DNA of 64,000 bases from NCBI RefSeq assembly GCF_020514235.1, contig NZ_VTLB01000001.1, forward strand, positions 496,001 through 560,000, given 5' to 3'. Of the stretch, positions 26,939 through 35,701 are shown piece by piece. Below the pieces are notes generated by a model. It ran no database searches. It was not told the origin of the DNA and saw only the letters and a list, made by a program, of their open reading frames with translations. Both the position numbers and the translations under genes were made by a program. The DNA is from Synechococcus sp. MU1617. GTDB lineage: Bacteria > Cyanobacteriota > Cyanobacteriia > PCC-6307 > Cyanobiaceae. How positions within the stretch are numbered: position 1 is the stretch's first letter; every line of letters starts with the position of its first letter.

Positions 26939-27825
26939 CGGCTCCTGTTGAGACGACCCAGCACGGCACGGTTGAAGGCAGCCATGCCGCCGCTGATCAA
27001 CAAATTCAGCAGCAGAAAGCTGAGCAGCAGCAGCAGGAAGCCTTCAATGGCGCGGCCGGTTTGGGTGATGGTGGTGTCACTGACGGCGTAGAGATCGGCG
27101 TAGCCCACGGCAATCGCCAGGGTGCTGTTCTTGGCGAGATTGAGGTACTGGCTCGTGAGCGCAGGAAGAATCGCAGGCAGCGCCTGCGGCAACACAATCC
27201 GACGCAGCCCTAGCCCTTCCCCAAGCCCAAGGCTGCGAAAGGCCTCCCACTGGCCGCGTGGAACAGCGTTGATGCCACCGCGCACGATCTCTGCAATCGA
27301 CGCACCCGTGAACACCGTGAGGCCGACAAGAACCGCACAAAATTCAACGCTGAGGTTCAGGCCCAAGAACTGAATGCCCTGATTCGAAAGCCGGATCAAC
27401 CCACCGATCGGCACCGACGGAAGGCCAAGGAAGGCAACGAAATACCAGAACAGCAACTGCAGGAGCAGAGGGACCTGACGAATCAACGCCACGTAGCCCC
27501 CGGCCAGGCTGCGCAGCAATCGGTTGTTGCTGCTGCGAGCTGCACCAGCAGCAACACCCAGGACGGTGGCCAACACCAGACCAGCCGCGATCACCTTGAG
27601 GCTATTGAGCCAACCGATGGTCAAGGCCCAGAGGTAGCTATCGGATGGGGCATAGGGAAGAGCTGTTTCCGCCAAGGCAAAACCAGCGGGTCGGCCCAGC
27701 CAGCCAAAACCCAGCCCCAAGCCCGTCCGGATCAGATTGACGGCCAGATTGTTGACCAACAGAGCCAGCAGGCCGATCAGAACGGCGGCGACACCAACCT
27801 GAACCAGGAGACGACGCTGCCGCAT
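26935..27825 (-). CDS. aapQ: Amino-acid ABC transporter permease (first subunit)
   Basis: 296 residues, polytopic. The EAA-like loop is ASIAEIVRGGINAVPRGQWE, then AFRSLGLGEG. An early long periplasmic loop (residues 30-75) matches AapQ/NatG. ATG 27825 overlaps the stop of the binding-protein gene by 1 nt (TGATG), and its own stop overlaps the next permease by 4 nt. Confidence 0.88.
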   Translation of the reverse strand: MRQRRLLVQVGVAAVLIGLLALLVNNLAVNLIRTGLGLGFGWLGRPAGFALAETALPYAPSDSYLWALTIGWLNSLKVIAAGLVLATVLGVAAGAARSSNNRLLRSLAGGYVALIRQVPLLLQLLFWYFVAFLGLPSVPIGGLIRLSNQGIQFLGLNLSVEFCAVLVGLTVFTGASIAEIVRGGINAVPRGQWEAFRSLGLGEGLGLRRIVLPQALPAILPALTSQYLNLAKNSTLAIAVGYADLYAVSDTTITQTGRAIEGFLLLLLSFLLLNLLISGGMAAFNRAVLGRLNRSR

Positions 27826-28886
27826 CAGGTGAACGGTGGGGAAATCATCAAACCACCTTCACCGCCCAGGCGATTCGCCCCCCGTGGAATCGCCACGGCA
27901 CTGTCCGGTCCGAGATGGCGGTCGTAGATCTCGCCGTAATTGCCCGTGGCACGGATCATTTGAACGACAAAGTCATCGGCGAGTCCGAGTTTGCGACCCA
28001 GGCCTGGATCCACACCCAAGAAGCGCCGCAGAGCGGTCTGGGAGGGATCGGCTGCGGCTTGCTTGACCACCGCATCCACATTCGCTTGGGTGATGCCCCG
28101 TTCCTCTGCTTCGATCAGGGCGTTGACCACCCAAGTCATGGCATCACCCATGGGCTGGTCCCCCCCCACCACAGCTGGAGCCAGAGGCTCCTTGCTGATC
28201 CGGTCATCAAGAATCAGATGCGCCTGGGGATCACTGAAACCTGAGCGCGCCGCCGCCAGTTGCGACCGATCAGACGTCATGGCTTCGCAGCGCCCCTGGA
28301 GGTAACCGCCAACCACCTGATTGAGGTCTTGGTATTTGATTGGTGTGTAAGGAAGCCCCTCGGAAGCGAAGGCATCGTTGAGGTTTTGCTCGGTCGTGGT
28401 ACCCGATCCCACGCAAATGGCCTTGCCACTCAAATCAGCCAGCGCACGCACTCCGCTGGTGGCGTTCACCATCAGGCCCTGTCCGTCATGGAACACCACA
28501 GGCCCAAAGCGCAGCCCATTGCCCCCCACCGCATCGCGACTGAGGGTGTGGGTGGTGTTGCGGGACAACAGATCGATCTCGCCCGATCGCAAGGCGGTAA
28601 ACCGCTCGGGCGCGGTTAGAGGCCGGTACTGAACCTTCTCAGAATCGCCAACAAAAGCAGCAGCCATGGCACGGCAGATGTCGACATCCAGGCCGGTGTA
28701 ACGCCCATCAGGGCTGAGAAAACTGAAGCCTGGAATCTTGCCGCTCACCCCACAAAGCAACTCCCCACGCGCTTTGACCAAATCCAGACGCGAGCCAGCC
28801 GCACTGTCCAGTGACGCGCAGGACGCAAGGAAAGAGGACAACCCGGCCAACGCAACGATCAGAACACGCGAACTGGATCGGAACAT
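27825..28886 (-). CDS. aapJ: Amino-acid ABC transporter substrate-binding lipoprotein
   Basis: 353 residues from ATG 28886. Lipoprotein signal MFRSSSRVLIVALAGLSSFL with lipobox LASC. The mature protein is a type II periplasmic binding protein: LVKARGELLCGVSGKIPGFS, then GLDVDICRAMAAAFVGD, and RFTALRSGEIDLLSRNTTHT, the AapJ/NatF signature of general L-amino-acid systems. Upstream frame to 28940 is open but lacks a signal-like start. First gene of the operon; I saw no exact NtcA site upstream. Confidence 0.9.
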   Translation of the reverse strand: MFRSSSRVLIVALAGLSSFLASCASLDSAAGSRLDLVKARGELLCGVSGKIPGFSFLSPDGRYTGLDVDICRAMAAAFVGDSEKVQYRPLTAPERFTALRSGEIDLLSRNTTHTLSRDAVGGNGLRFGPVVFHDGQGLMVNATSGVRALADLSGKAICVGSGTTTEQNLNDAFASEGLPYTPIKYQDLNQVVGGYLQGRCEAMTSDRSQLAAARSGFSDPQAHLILDDRISKEPLAPAVVGGDQPMGDAMTWVVNALIEAEERGITQANVDAVVKQAAADPSQTALRRFLGVDPGLGRKLGLADDFVVQMIRATGNYGEIYDRHLGPDSAVAIPRGANRLGGEGGLMISPPFT

Positions 28887-28976
28887 CAGCGTTGGTACGA
28901 ATCGGGTGGGATTGTCCCAGATCCCGAGCAAATCAATCACGTCCGACCTACTTTCACGGAAATAAGAGTGGGTGCA

Positions 28977-29300
28977 ATGAGGGTCTGGGCCTGCCTTTTG
29001 GCCGGACTAATCGCTGGAACCACGGCTCCCGGTGCTGTCGCATGGGAGGAGCAAGAGCGTGGCAGTTACAACAACAAGATGGCGCTGTTGAGCTTTCTTC
29101 TTGAGAGTGCTCAAGAACGGGCTGGACGTGATGTTCAGACTCTTTGCCTGTTGATGAGCATTGGCAACGATGTCACCGAGCGGTACGTGGCGACCAACCC
29201 TGAGGACGTTCAGATTCAGCAGCGGCTCATGGCGATGCGCCAAGACCTCAGTGCCTGTCTTGCCAACCAAGCGGAGGCTCATGCATGGGCTGATTCCTGA
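28977..29300 (+). CDS. Secreted hypothetical protein, 107 aa
   Basis: ATG 28977 begins a signal peptide (MRVWACLLAGLIAGTTAPGA, cleavage near AVA-WEE). The mature part is helical with two Cys (TLCLLMSIGND and LSACLANQ) that could pair. Divergent from the amino-acid transporter operon; the 3' end overlaps the SulP gene on the other strand by 22 nt. Function unknown. Confidence 0.6.
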   Translation: MRVWACLLAGLIAGTTAPGAVAWEEQERGSYNNKMALLSFLLESAQERAGRDVQTLCLLMSIGNDVTERYVATNPEDVQIQQRLMAMRQDLSACLANQAEAHAWADS

Positions 29301-30844
29301 CCACCGATCCGCTCGAACAGATCAAGGCTTTCTTCATTCAGGCCAATCACGCTGACAACAGATCCACCGCTGCGGTATTTGCGGATGACCTGATCCAGCG
29401 CAGCCACGCCGCTCTGGTCCCATATATGGGCTGAGGAGAGGTCAATCGTGATGCGCTCGGGATGGTCGTGAAGATCAAATCCCTGGAGGAAATACACCTT
29501 GCTCACAAAAAACAGCTGACCCTGCACCCGGTACAACCGCTCCTGATCGCTGATCTCGATGGGCTCCACCTGAATCACCTTGGCCACCTTGCGACTGAAC
29601 AGAATTCCGGCCAGTGCCACGCCAGCCAACACGCCAAGGGCGAGGTTGTGCGGGGTGGTGAGCATCGTGACGGCAAAGGTCATCAACATCACCGAGGTGT
29701 CGCTTTTGGGGATGCGACGCAGATTGCGCAGACCATTGATGTCAGCGGTGCTGACAGCGATGCTGATCATCACGGCCACCAGGGCCGCCATCGGAATTTG
29801 CTTGAGCCAGGGCCCAGCCAAAAGGATCATCGCCAGAAGGCTCACACCCGAGAACAGGGTTGAGAGTCGCGTACGACCACCGTTGTCCACATTCATCACG
29901 GACTGACCCACCAAGGCACAGCCAGCCATGCCACCGAACAGGGACGCGACGATATTGGCGATGCCCTGACCACGGGCCTCAACGTTTTTGTTGGTGGTGG
30001 TGTCGGTCTTGTCGTCGAGGATGTCCTGGGTCAGGAAGGTTTCCATCAGACCCACCAGGGAGATGGCCAAGGCTGTGGGGAGCACCAACCCAAGGGTGTC
30101 CAAGCTGAAGGGAACGCCGCCTTCACCGAAGGGAAGGCTGAAGGAGGGCAATCCTGACGGAAGGGTTCCGAGACTGCTGACGGTGGGAATGTCGAAGCTG
30201 AATCCCACAGTGATTGCGGTCAGAACAATGATGGCCACCAGCTGTGAAGGCACCACCCGGGTCAGCCTGGGAAGGCCATAGATGATCACCAAGCCCAGCA
30301 GAACCAAGCCCCAGACGACAGGGATCTGGCCGCCATGGGGGAGCAACGACGAGGCCCCATGGTCTCCATCTCCAGCGTGAAGGTTGAGACCGAGCTGGGG
30401 CAGCTGGGCCTGAAAAATCAGCAAGGCAAGCGCATTGACGAAGCCGCTCAGCACCCCTTGGGGAACAAAGCGCATCTGATAGGCAAGACGCAGATACCCC
30501 CAAAGAATCTGCAGCAGACCCGTCACCAGCCCAGCCACCATCAGGTACTGGACACCCAGGCCTGCCCCCCTGGCTTCACCGGTGGCCACAAGACCTGTCA
30601 TCAACAGGGCAGTGGAGCCGGTGGCTGAGGTGATCATGGCCATGCGACCACCCACGACGGCGATGGTCAGCGACAGGCAGAACGCTCCGAACAGTCCCAC
30701 TTTGGGATCGACACCAGCGATCCCCGAAAAGGCAATGGCCTCGGGAATCATCGCGAAAGCCACCACCAGACCAGAGAGCAGGTCTTTGCTGGGGTTGGCC
30801 AACCACTGATTCACCAGGGTTGGGCTGGATCGTTTGGCCATCAA
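29279..30844 (-). CDS. SulP-family anion transporter with STAS domain
   Basis: 521 residues: about 10-14 spans (first [20 protein letters not shown], the SulP signature) and a C-terminal STAS domain from about residue 415 ([20 protein letters not shown]). [16 protein letters not shown] and [15 protein letters not shown] fit bacterial SulP. Marine cyanobacteria use SulP proteins both for sulfate and as BicA-type Na+/bicarbonate importers; sequence alone does not decide. It lies 27 nt downstream of the PCMH oxidoreductase, suggesting co-transcription. Confidence 0.85.
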   Translation of the reverse strand: MMAKRSSPTLVNQWLANPSKDLLSGLVVAFAMIPEAIAFSGIAGVDPKVGLFGAFCLSLTIAVVGGRMAMITSATGSTALLMTGLVATGEARGAGLGVQYLMVAGLVTGLLQILWGYLRLAYQMRFVPQGVLSGFVNALALLIFQAQLPQLGLNLHAGDGDHGASSLLPHGGQIPVVWGLVLLGLVIIYGLPRLTRVVPSQLVAIIVLTAITVGFSFDIPTVSSLGTLPSGLPSFSLPFGEGGVPFSLDTLGLVLPTALAISLVGLMETFLTQDILDDKTDTTTNKNVEARGQGIANIVASLFGGMAGCALVGQSVMNVDNGGRTRLSTLFSGVSLLAMILLAGPWLKQIPMAALVAVMISIAVSTADINGLRNLRRIPKSDTSVMLMTFAVTMLTTPHNLALGVLAGVALAGILFSRKVAKVIQVEPIEISDQERLYRVQGQLFFVSKVYFLQGFDLHDHPERITIDLSSAHIWDQSGVAALDQVIRKYRSGGSVVSVIGLNEESLDLFERIGGQESAHA

Positions 30845-30871
30845 TGGATGCCGGTTAGCGGCGACCGTAAA

Positions 30872-32077
30872 TCAGAGCGTCGGCAGGGTGCCTGCTGGAT
30901 CCAAGCGCTGTTTCAGCTTTCGCAACTCGGGCAACCAGGAGCCGAACGCTGCCTCTAACTCTTTGTGATGGAAGGGCAGATGGTCATGAAACTGCGCCAG
31001 ATGCACACCAGGGCAGACCGGCTGGAGGACCTGCCAGACCTCCTCTAACCAAGCGAGGCTGCGCCTGGAGCCCGGGGTATCCCCCGGGCTCCAGGCGGCC
31101 GTAATCCATGGTTTCCACTCGGCATTGCGGTGCACAAACGAGCTGGCCTCCACGTCAACCTGTTGCGTCGCCGCCCCAAGCTGCTGACAGGCCAGACTGC
31201 AAAGCGGATGAGGACGGTGCTGCAGCAAACGGCATAAATCCGGCATCAAAGGCCCCCAGAGCTCAGCAGCTGCCGGCCCCAACAAGCCGACCACCTCCGT
31301 GTGAGAGCGGGGAGGCATCGGAGCCGATCCCCTCAACGGTGGAAGCTGATGCAACCCTTCGATCTCCTGCGCACCAGCCCATGGGGCATCGGCAATCCGG
31401 AGCAACTGCACCGCGTCTGCGCTCTCCCAATGCCACTGCAGGCTGGCGCTGGAGTCGGCCGCTTCCGCCTGAAGCATGAACTCAGGCAGTTGATCCGGAG
31501 ACACCACGCATTGCTCCACCCACAGCGGCACGAGCGGCTGGGTGGTCATGCGCAACTCGCTCACCACCCCCAGAAACGGCGCAGCACCACAGAGGCTCCG
31601 CCACTCCAGGGAACCAGCATCGGCAGCCCGAGACAGCGAAAAGGGGCTGCCATCTCCCCAGACCCCATGGATCTCGAGCACTTGATCAACAGCAAGCCCC
31701 ACCTGCCGGCTCAGCGGCCCCATGCCGCCCGTGAGCACATAGCCAAGCCCAGGCAGACCCGACAAACCTGCAGCCACGGTTCGGGCGTGGGGAAGCAAGG
31801 CCTCCAGCACCTCTCCCATGCGGCAGCCCCCGCCAATCCAGACCGACTGATCAGCGGGCTGCCACTCCAGGCGCTGGAAGTGGGTTTGAAGATCAAGGGT
31901 CCAGTGGTCGGCCACGGCGGCCCGAGACGTGGTCCCCCCGCCACAGAGACGCAGCGGCCGGGGGCCGGTCCAGTTTTGAACCAAGGTCACCAACTCCTCT
32001 GGTCGGGGGGACACCAGACCGGAGCGCCTCGCATCAGCCGCCTGCGCATTGAAGAAAACGGGACGGTCTGAATCCAT
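30872..32077 (-). CDS. FAD-binding (PCMH-type) oxidoreductase, GlcE-like
   Basis: 401 residues from ATG 32077 (MDSDRPVFFN); the open frame runs further up but would overlap cbiX. The FAD domain shows LRLCGGGTTSRAAVADHWTL, IGGGCRMGEVLEAL and the pyrophosphate loop LPGLGYVLTGGMGPLSRQVG. The end RKLKQRLDPAGTL is typical of glycolate oxidase/D-lactate dehydrogenase relatives. With no GlcD/GlcF beside it, glycolate is only a guess. Starts 27 nt from the divergent cbiX start. Confidence 0.82.
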   Translation of the reverse strand: MDSDRPVFFNAQAADARRSGLVSPRPEELVTLVQNWTGPRPLRLCGGGTTSRAAVADHWTLDLQTHFQRLEWQPADQSVWIGGGCRMGEVLEALLPHARTVAAGLSGLPGLGYVLTGGMGPLSRQVGLAVDQVLEIHGVWGDGSPFSLSRAADAGSLEWRSLCGAAPFLGVVSELRMTTQPLVPLWVEQCVVSPDQLPEFMLQAEAADSSASLQWHWESADAVQLLRIADAPWAGAQEIEGLHQLPPLRGSAPMPPRSHTEVVGLLGPAAAELWGPLMPDLCRLLQHRPHPLCSLACQQLGAATQQVDVEASSFVHRNAEWKPWITAAWSPGDTPGSRRSLAWLEEVWQVLQPVCPGVHLAQFHDHLPFHHKELEAAFGSWLPELRKLKQRLDPAGTLPTL

Positions 32078-32104
32078 TGCGATGCGACCGATATCGTCAA
32101 ACCA

Positions 32105-33223
32105 TTGGAACAGCAGAGCGAGCTTTTGGCCGAACAGCACGAGGAAACCGGCAACGAGCGCCTTGGCGTTCTGATCTGCGGCCATGGCAGTCGAAACCGA
32201 TTGGCCGTCGAAGAATTCGCCGAGATGGTGGACGCCCTGCGACCTCGGCTCGCCCCCATGCCGGTGGAGCACGGCTATCTGGAATTCGCCCGACCCATCC
32301 TTCGAGATGGCCTTGAAGCGCTCCGGGGAAAAGGCGTCACCAAGGTGCTGGCCATTCCAGCCATGCTTTTCGCCGCAGGGCATGCCAAGAACGACATCCC
32401 CTCTGTTCTGAACACCTACACGGCCGAAACGGGTTTACCGATCGATTACGGCCGGGAGCTGGGGGTGGACCGGTTGATGGTGTCGGCCGCCGGGGCCCGC
32501 GTTCAGGAGTGCCTGGATGCGGCGAAGCACGACGTTCCACTGGCCGAAACCCTGCTGGTGGTGGTGGGTCGAGGTTCCTCGGATCCAGACGCCAACTCCA
32601 ACGTGGCCAAGGTGACGCGGCTGTTGGTGGAGGGATTTGGCTTCGGCTGGGGAGAAACGGTGTATTCGGGAGTGACGTTCCCCCTGGTGGAACCGGGGCT
32701 TCGTCACGCCGTGAAGCTGGGCTTCCGCCGGGTGGTGGTGGTGCCCTATTTCCTCTTTTCAGGGGTTCTGGTGAGCCGAATCCGCCAACACACCGAGCTG
32801 GTGGCTGCCGATCACCCCGAGGTGGAGTTTCTCTCTGCGGGCTATCTGGGCGACCACACCCTGGTGGTGGACACCTTCAAAGAACGGGTCGAAGAGGTCT
32901 TGCGGGGGGACACCGCCATGAACTGCTCACTCTGCAAGTACCGCGCCCAGGTGCTGGGCTTCGAACAGGACGTGGGACGCGCCCAGGAAAGCCACCACCA
33001 CCACGTGGAAGGACTTGCGGAAAGCTGCACGCTCTGCGAGCTGGAGTGCACGGGTGCCTGCCAACCCGACGGCATCCCGATTGCCCATGACCACAGCCAC
33101 CCTTCAGACCACAGCCATGGGTCAGATCACAGCCATGAACACCATCACCCCCCTTATCCCCACGCCGACCATCCCCTGGGGCCTACCACGTTGAAGCGCA
33201 ACAACGGCATCCCTAAAGATTGA
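32105..33223 (+). CDS. cbiX: Sirohydrochlorin cobaltochelatase CbiX with His-rich tail
   Basis: 372 residues, TTG start 32105 (a TGA at 32069-32071 closes the frame above; TTG 32126 is an alternative). Two CbiX half-domains: GVLICGHGSRNRLAVEEF with the metal His, and VVVGRGSSDPDANSNVAKV, VVVPYFLFSGVLV in the second. After about residue 275 come Cys clusters CSLCKYRAQV and CTLCELECTGAC, then a His-rich end (HDHSHPSDHSHGSDHSHEHH). CbiX inserts Co2+ into sirohydrochlorin for B12; a ferrochelatase role for siroheme is the alternative. The tail may store or deliver metal. Confidence 0.88.
   Translation: MEQQSELLAEQHEETGNERLGVLICGHGSRNRLAVEEFAEMVDALRPRLAPMPVEHGYLEFARPILRDGLEALRGKGVTKVLAIPAMLFAAGHAKNDIPSVLNTYTAETGLPIDYGRELGVDRLMVSAAGARVQECLDAAKHDVPLAETLLVVVGRGSSDPDANSNVAKVTRLLVEGFGFGWGETVYSGVTFPLVEPGLRHAVKLGFRRVVVVPYFLFSGVLVSRIRQHTELVAADHPEVEFLSAGYLGDHTLVVDTFKERVEEVLRGDTAMNCSLCKYRAQVLGFEQDVGRAQESHHHHVEGLAESCTLCELECTGACQPDGIPIAHDHSHPSDHSHGSDHSHEHHHPPYPHADHPLGPTTLKRNNGIPKD
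33086..33139 (+). repeat. Three 18-bp tandem repeats in cbiX (His-rich tail)
   Basis: Units at 33086-33103, 33104-33121 and 33122-33139 share the core GA(C/T)CACAGCCA and encode HDHSHP, SDHSHG and SDHSHE. Copy number could vary by slippage. Confidence 0.7.
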
Positions 33224-33629
33224 TTCCATGGATCCAAAGAGAACCTGCTGTTGGCTTGTCGCCAATGACACGGTTCTCGAAAGCGACAGCAGCGACGAAG
33301 CAAAGATCAGGCTTTCTTATCGAAATTGCTTCGCAAGGGTTCACCCTCTTTTTCCACAAAAACTGACGTCGTTTTCCACAGACGGAAGTTGGCACGCCGG
33401 CTGTGACGGTCAACCTGTGAATTTCTGAGGGAATCGTGCCATCGGGTTGACAGACTGCCTATTCGACCTAGAGCAACCGCAGTTCGTCATTTCTTGTGCA
33501 CTCAAACCCAGTCACAGACTGCAGTCTCATATCGTCTCACCTGCAATTCAACAAATGTCGACGGCTTTGACGCAAGCGCCGGTTGTGTGGCTTTCTTGGT
33601 GGGCGTTGGACAGGGACAAGCTGGAAGGA
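33224..33629. other. Intergenic region of about 400 nt with DnaA-box-like repeats
   Basis: Between cbiX and the DUF2811 gene. It contains two TTTTCCACA sequences, a possible TTGACA -35 at 33447-33452 and short open frames (a 66-codon ORF from 33228, and in-frame extensions of the DUF2811 ORF) that I do not regard as genes. The stretch 33310-33380 is AT-richer than the surroundings. Confidence 0.45.
33350..33380 (+). promoter_or_regulatory. Two direct DnaA-box-like sequences
   Basis: TTTTCCACA occurs at 33350-33358 and 33372-33380, same orientation, 22 bp apart (about two helical turns). This nonamer is the consensus DnaA box of cyanobacteria. No dnaA or dnaN lies in the window, so this may be a DnaA-titrating or DnaA-regulated site rather than oriC. 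Confidence 0.5.
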
Positions 33630-33896
33630 ATGAACCGAAATCACCTCGAGCGATGCCATGAAAAGGGGACCACGGAGCGCGGAACTGCTTCAAAAGCCAG
33701 TTACGTCAGCCTGGAAACGGAAATCCCCGAGGTGCTCTATCGAGGCATGAAGGATTTCCTCGGGGAGAACCCCACCTGGGACCAATACCGCGTGATGAGT
33801 TCTGCTCTCGCCCACTTTCTGTTTCAGAACGGCTGTGACGACCGCGCGGTGACCGAGCGCTATCTCGACGATCTGTTCATCCGCCCCGACCACTGA
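33630..33896 (+). CDS. DUF2811 family protein
   Basis: 88 residues from ATG 33630, chosen for the AAGGA site directly upstream; the frame is open back to 33447 but family members are short. The DUF2811 core is YVSLETEIPEVLYRGMKDFL, then WDQYRVMSSALAHFLFQNGC and RYLDDLF. Function unknown, cyanobacterial. The 3' end overlaps the convergent GMC gene by 20 nt. Confidence 0.82.
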   Translation: MNRNHLERCHEKGTTERGTASKASYVSLETEIPEVLYRGMKDFLGENPTWDQYRVMSSALAHFLFQNGCDDRAVTERYLDDLFIRPDH

Positions 33897-35520
33897 AGGC
33901 CAGCAGACAGGCTCGACGGCTCAGGGCCATCATCGTCAGCGTTGGGCTCTGCCAGGCCGACGTCGGCCAACAGGCGCCATCCACCACAAGAACATTGGGA
34001 GCTCGCCAAAGACGGTTAGAGGAATCAACAACGCTGTTGGTCTCGCTTCCCCCCATCGCAGCCCCTCCAACCTCGTGGATGTAGTAGCCCGGGGGGGCTG
34101 CGCCGTCAGACAGCGCAACAGCACCCTCCAGAAAAGGCTCAACCAAGGGCAGGTGAAAGAGGTCTTTGATCGATTTAGCTTCGCCTCCGGCGGCGGCAAT
34201 GCAGGACTGGATCGAAGCGCGCATGTGCCTCACCATTGCCAATTCATTGCCGCTCCATCGGCAGGCAATCGAAGGGACACGCACGCCCCAGCGATCCGTG
34301 CGCTCGCTCAGGGTCACCCTGTTTTCAGCCCTGGGAAGAACTTCGCCATGACCAATGAGGAAACCGGTGATGCTTGAAGGGCGACGCCGCAACCACCGCG
34401 GCGGATCAAACCGTCCAATGCCACCCCAGAGGCCATAGCCACCCTGAAAATCAGCCGATGGCAGGTGTCGGCCAAACGGAACAAAAAAACTTCCAGCCCC
34501 CGTGAGCGTGGGCTGTTCCCCATGTACAGCCTCGGGGAAGGCAAAAAACTGCGATGTGGACACATGGTCCATCAAGCGTGTGCCAAGTCGCCCTGAAGGG
34601 TCGTCCAAACCGTTGCTCTGTTCCCCACGACGGGAACGCAACAGGATGGACACGGTCTGAATCGTGGAAGCAGCCAAGACCACGAGATCCGCCTTCAACT
34701 CCTTGCGGTTGCCGTTGGATTGGTCAACGGCAACCACACCAATGGCTTTGTCTCCGCCGGCACCCATCAACAGATGCTCCACCAAATGCGCAGAAAGCAG
34801 CTGTGTGCGTCCTGTGGCCATGGCGCGGGGAAGGCTGCTGCCGCGACTGCTGGAGCGGGGCCAGGCGGGGGCCGCTCCCTGCGGCGCCGGACCAAACCCC
34901 CTTGAGGGAATCACGGGATACCCCAACCGTTGCCTCACAGCTTCAGCAAAACGCTGTTCCGCCGGAGTCGCCGCCAGAGCCGGTTGCGTTTCGCCATCCG
35001 GCAGATGATTCAAACCATCGCGCCCACCATGAACGCCAAGCCAGCGCTCCAGTTCGGAGTAGTGAGGTGTCAGCTCACCGCTGCGCAAAGGCCAACTGAC
35101 CTGTTCACCCTCCACATCCACACCGGCCAGATCCTCATCGGAGAGACGCAGGGTGATGCCACCCCAGGTGAGGCTGCGGCCGCCAACCTGCAAGCCTCGC
35201 GTCCACAGAAACGGCTGTTCCGCCGGGTGCTCATAGGGATGCAGACGCTCGTCGGCATACAGACGAGGGTTGGCTTTCCAGTAGCCAGGATGCTGGGACT
35301 GCTGGCGATGGCTACCGCTGGTCAGGCCCACGATCCGCCGCAGCAGATTTCCTGGTTCAGCCCCGAAGGCTTGCGTGCTGTTGAGGTCAGGTCCTGCCTC
35401 CACCACGAGCACGCGCGCTCCTGCTTCAGCCAAGGTCATGGCGGCCACGCCGCCACTCGCTCCAGAGCCAACAACAATGGCGTCCCAGGGGCCATCGCAG
35501 TTCATGGAGCGACTGCTCAT
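33877..35520 (-). CDS. GMC-family FAD oxidoreductase
   Basis: 547 residues from ATG 35520 (ATG 35505 is possible). N-terminal FAD fold AIVVGSGASGGVAAMTLAEA and VLVVEAGPDL; WTRGLQVGGRSLTWGGITLR is the GMC signature; the C-terminus has the catalytic-region HEVGGAAMGGSETNSVVD and NVLVVDGACWPTSAWQSPTL. Related to gluconate/cholesterol-type dehydrogenases; substrate unknown. The start lies 16 nt past the T-run of the tRNA-fMet terminator, leaving almost no room for a promoter. Confidence 0.87.
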   Translation of the reverse strand: MSSRSMNCDGPWDAIVVGSGASGGVAAMTLAEAGARVLVVEAGPDLNSTQAFGAEPGNLLRRIVGLTSGSHRQQSQHPGYWKANPRLYADERLHPYEHPAEQPFLWTRGLQVGGRSLTWGGITLRLSDEDLAGVDVEGEQVSWPLRSGELTPHYSELERWLGVHGGRDGLNHLPDGETQPALAATPAEQRFAEAVRQRLGYPVIPSRGFGPAPQGAAPAWPRSSSRGSSLPRAMATGRTQLLSAHLVEHLLMGAGGDKAIGVVAVDQSNGNRKELKADLVVLAASTIQTVSILLRSRRGEQSNGLDDPSGRLGTRLMDHVSTSQFFAFPEAVHGEQPTLTGAGSFFVPFGRHLPSADFQGGYGLWGGIGRFDPPRWLRRRPSSITGFLIGHGEVLPRAENRVTLSERTDRWGVRVPSIACRWSGNELAMVRHMRASIQSCIAAAGGEAKSIKDLFHLPLVEPFLEGAVALSDGAAPPGYYIHEVGGAAMGGSETNSVVDSSNRLWRAPNVLVVDGACWPTSAWQSPTLTMMALSRRACLLAFSGRGG

Positions 35521-35535
35521 GGAGGTACGACGGGC

Positions 35536-35561
35536 AAAAAAAAATCTCCCATGAGGGAGAT
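35536..35561 (-). terminator. Rho-independent terminator after tRNA-fMet
   Basis: On the minus strand: stem ATCTCCC / GGGAGAT (35544-35561) with a 4-nt loop, followed by a run of T (35536-35544 read as nine A on plus). It lies about 20 nt downstream of the tRNA 3' end. Confidence 0.88.
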
Positions 35562-35579
35562 CTTTCATTCAATCAGAGT

Positions 35580-35656
<77 letters not shown>

Positions 35657-35667
35657 GCGACCCAAAA

Positions 35668-35673
35668 ATCATA
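35668..35673 (-). promoter_or_regulatory. -10 element of tRNA-fMet promoter
   Basis: TATGAT on the minus strand, 12 nt upstream of the tRNA 5' end, a strong -10 match. No clear -35 hexamer at 17 nt (the region reads GACACCGACATG). Confidence 0.5.
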
Positions 35674-35701
35674 CATGTCGGTGTCGCAGGTGACAGCAAA
35701 G

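Noticed and set aside
28887-28976. NtcA site (GTA-N8-TAC) upstream of the amino-acid transporter operon
   Set aside because: Only a half-site (GTA) is present; the partner TAC is absent at the right spacing.
33228-33428. 66-codon ORF in the DnaA-box region
   Set aside because: It starts in a plausible place but has no recognisable domain, no ribosome site, and reads through both DnaA-like boxes.
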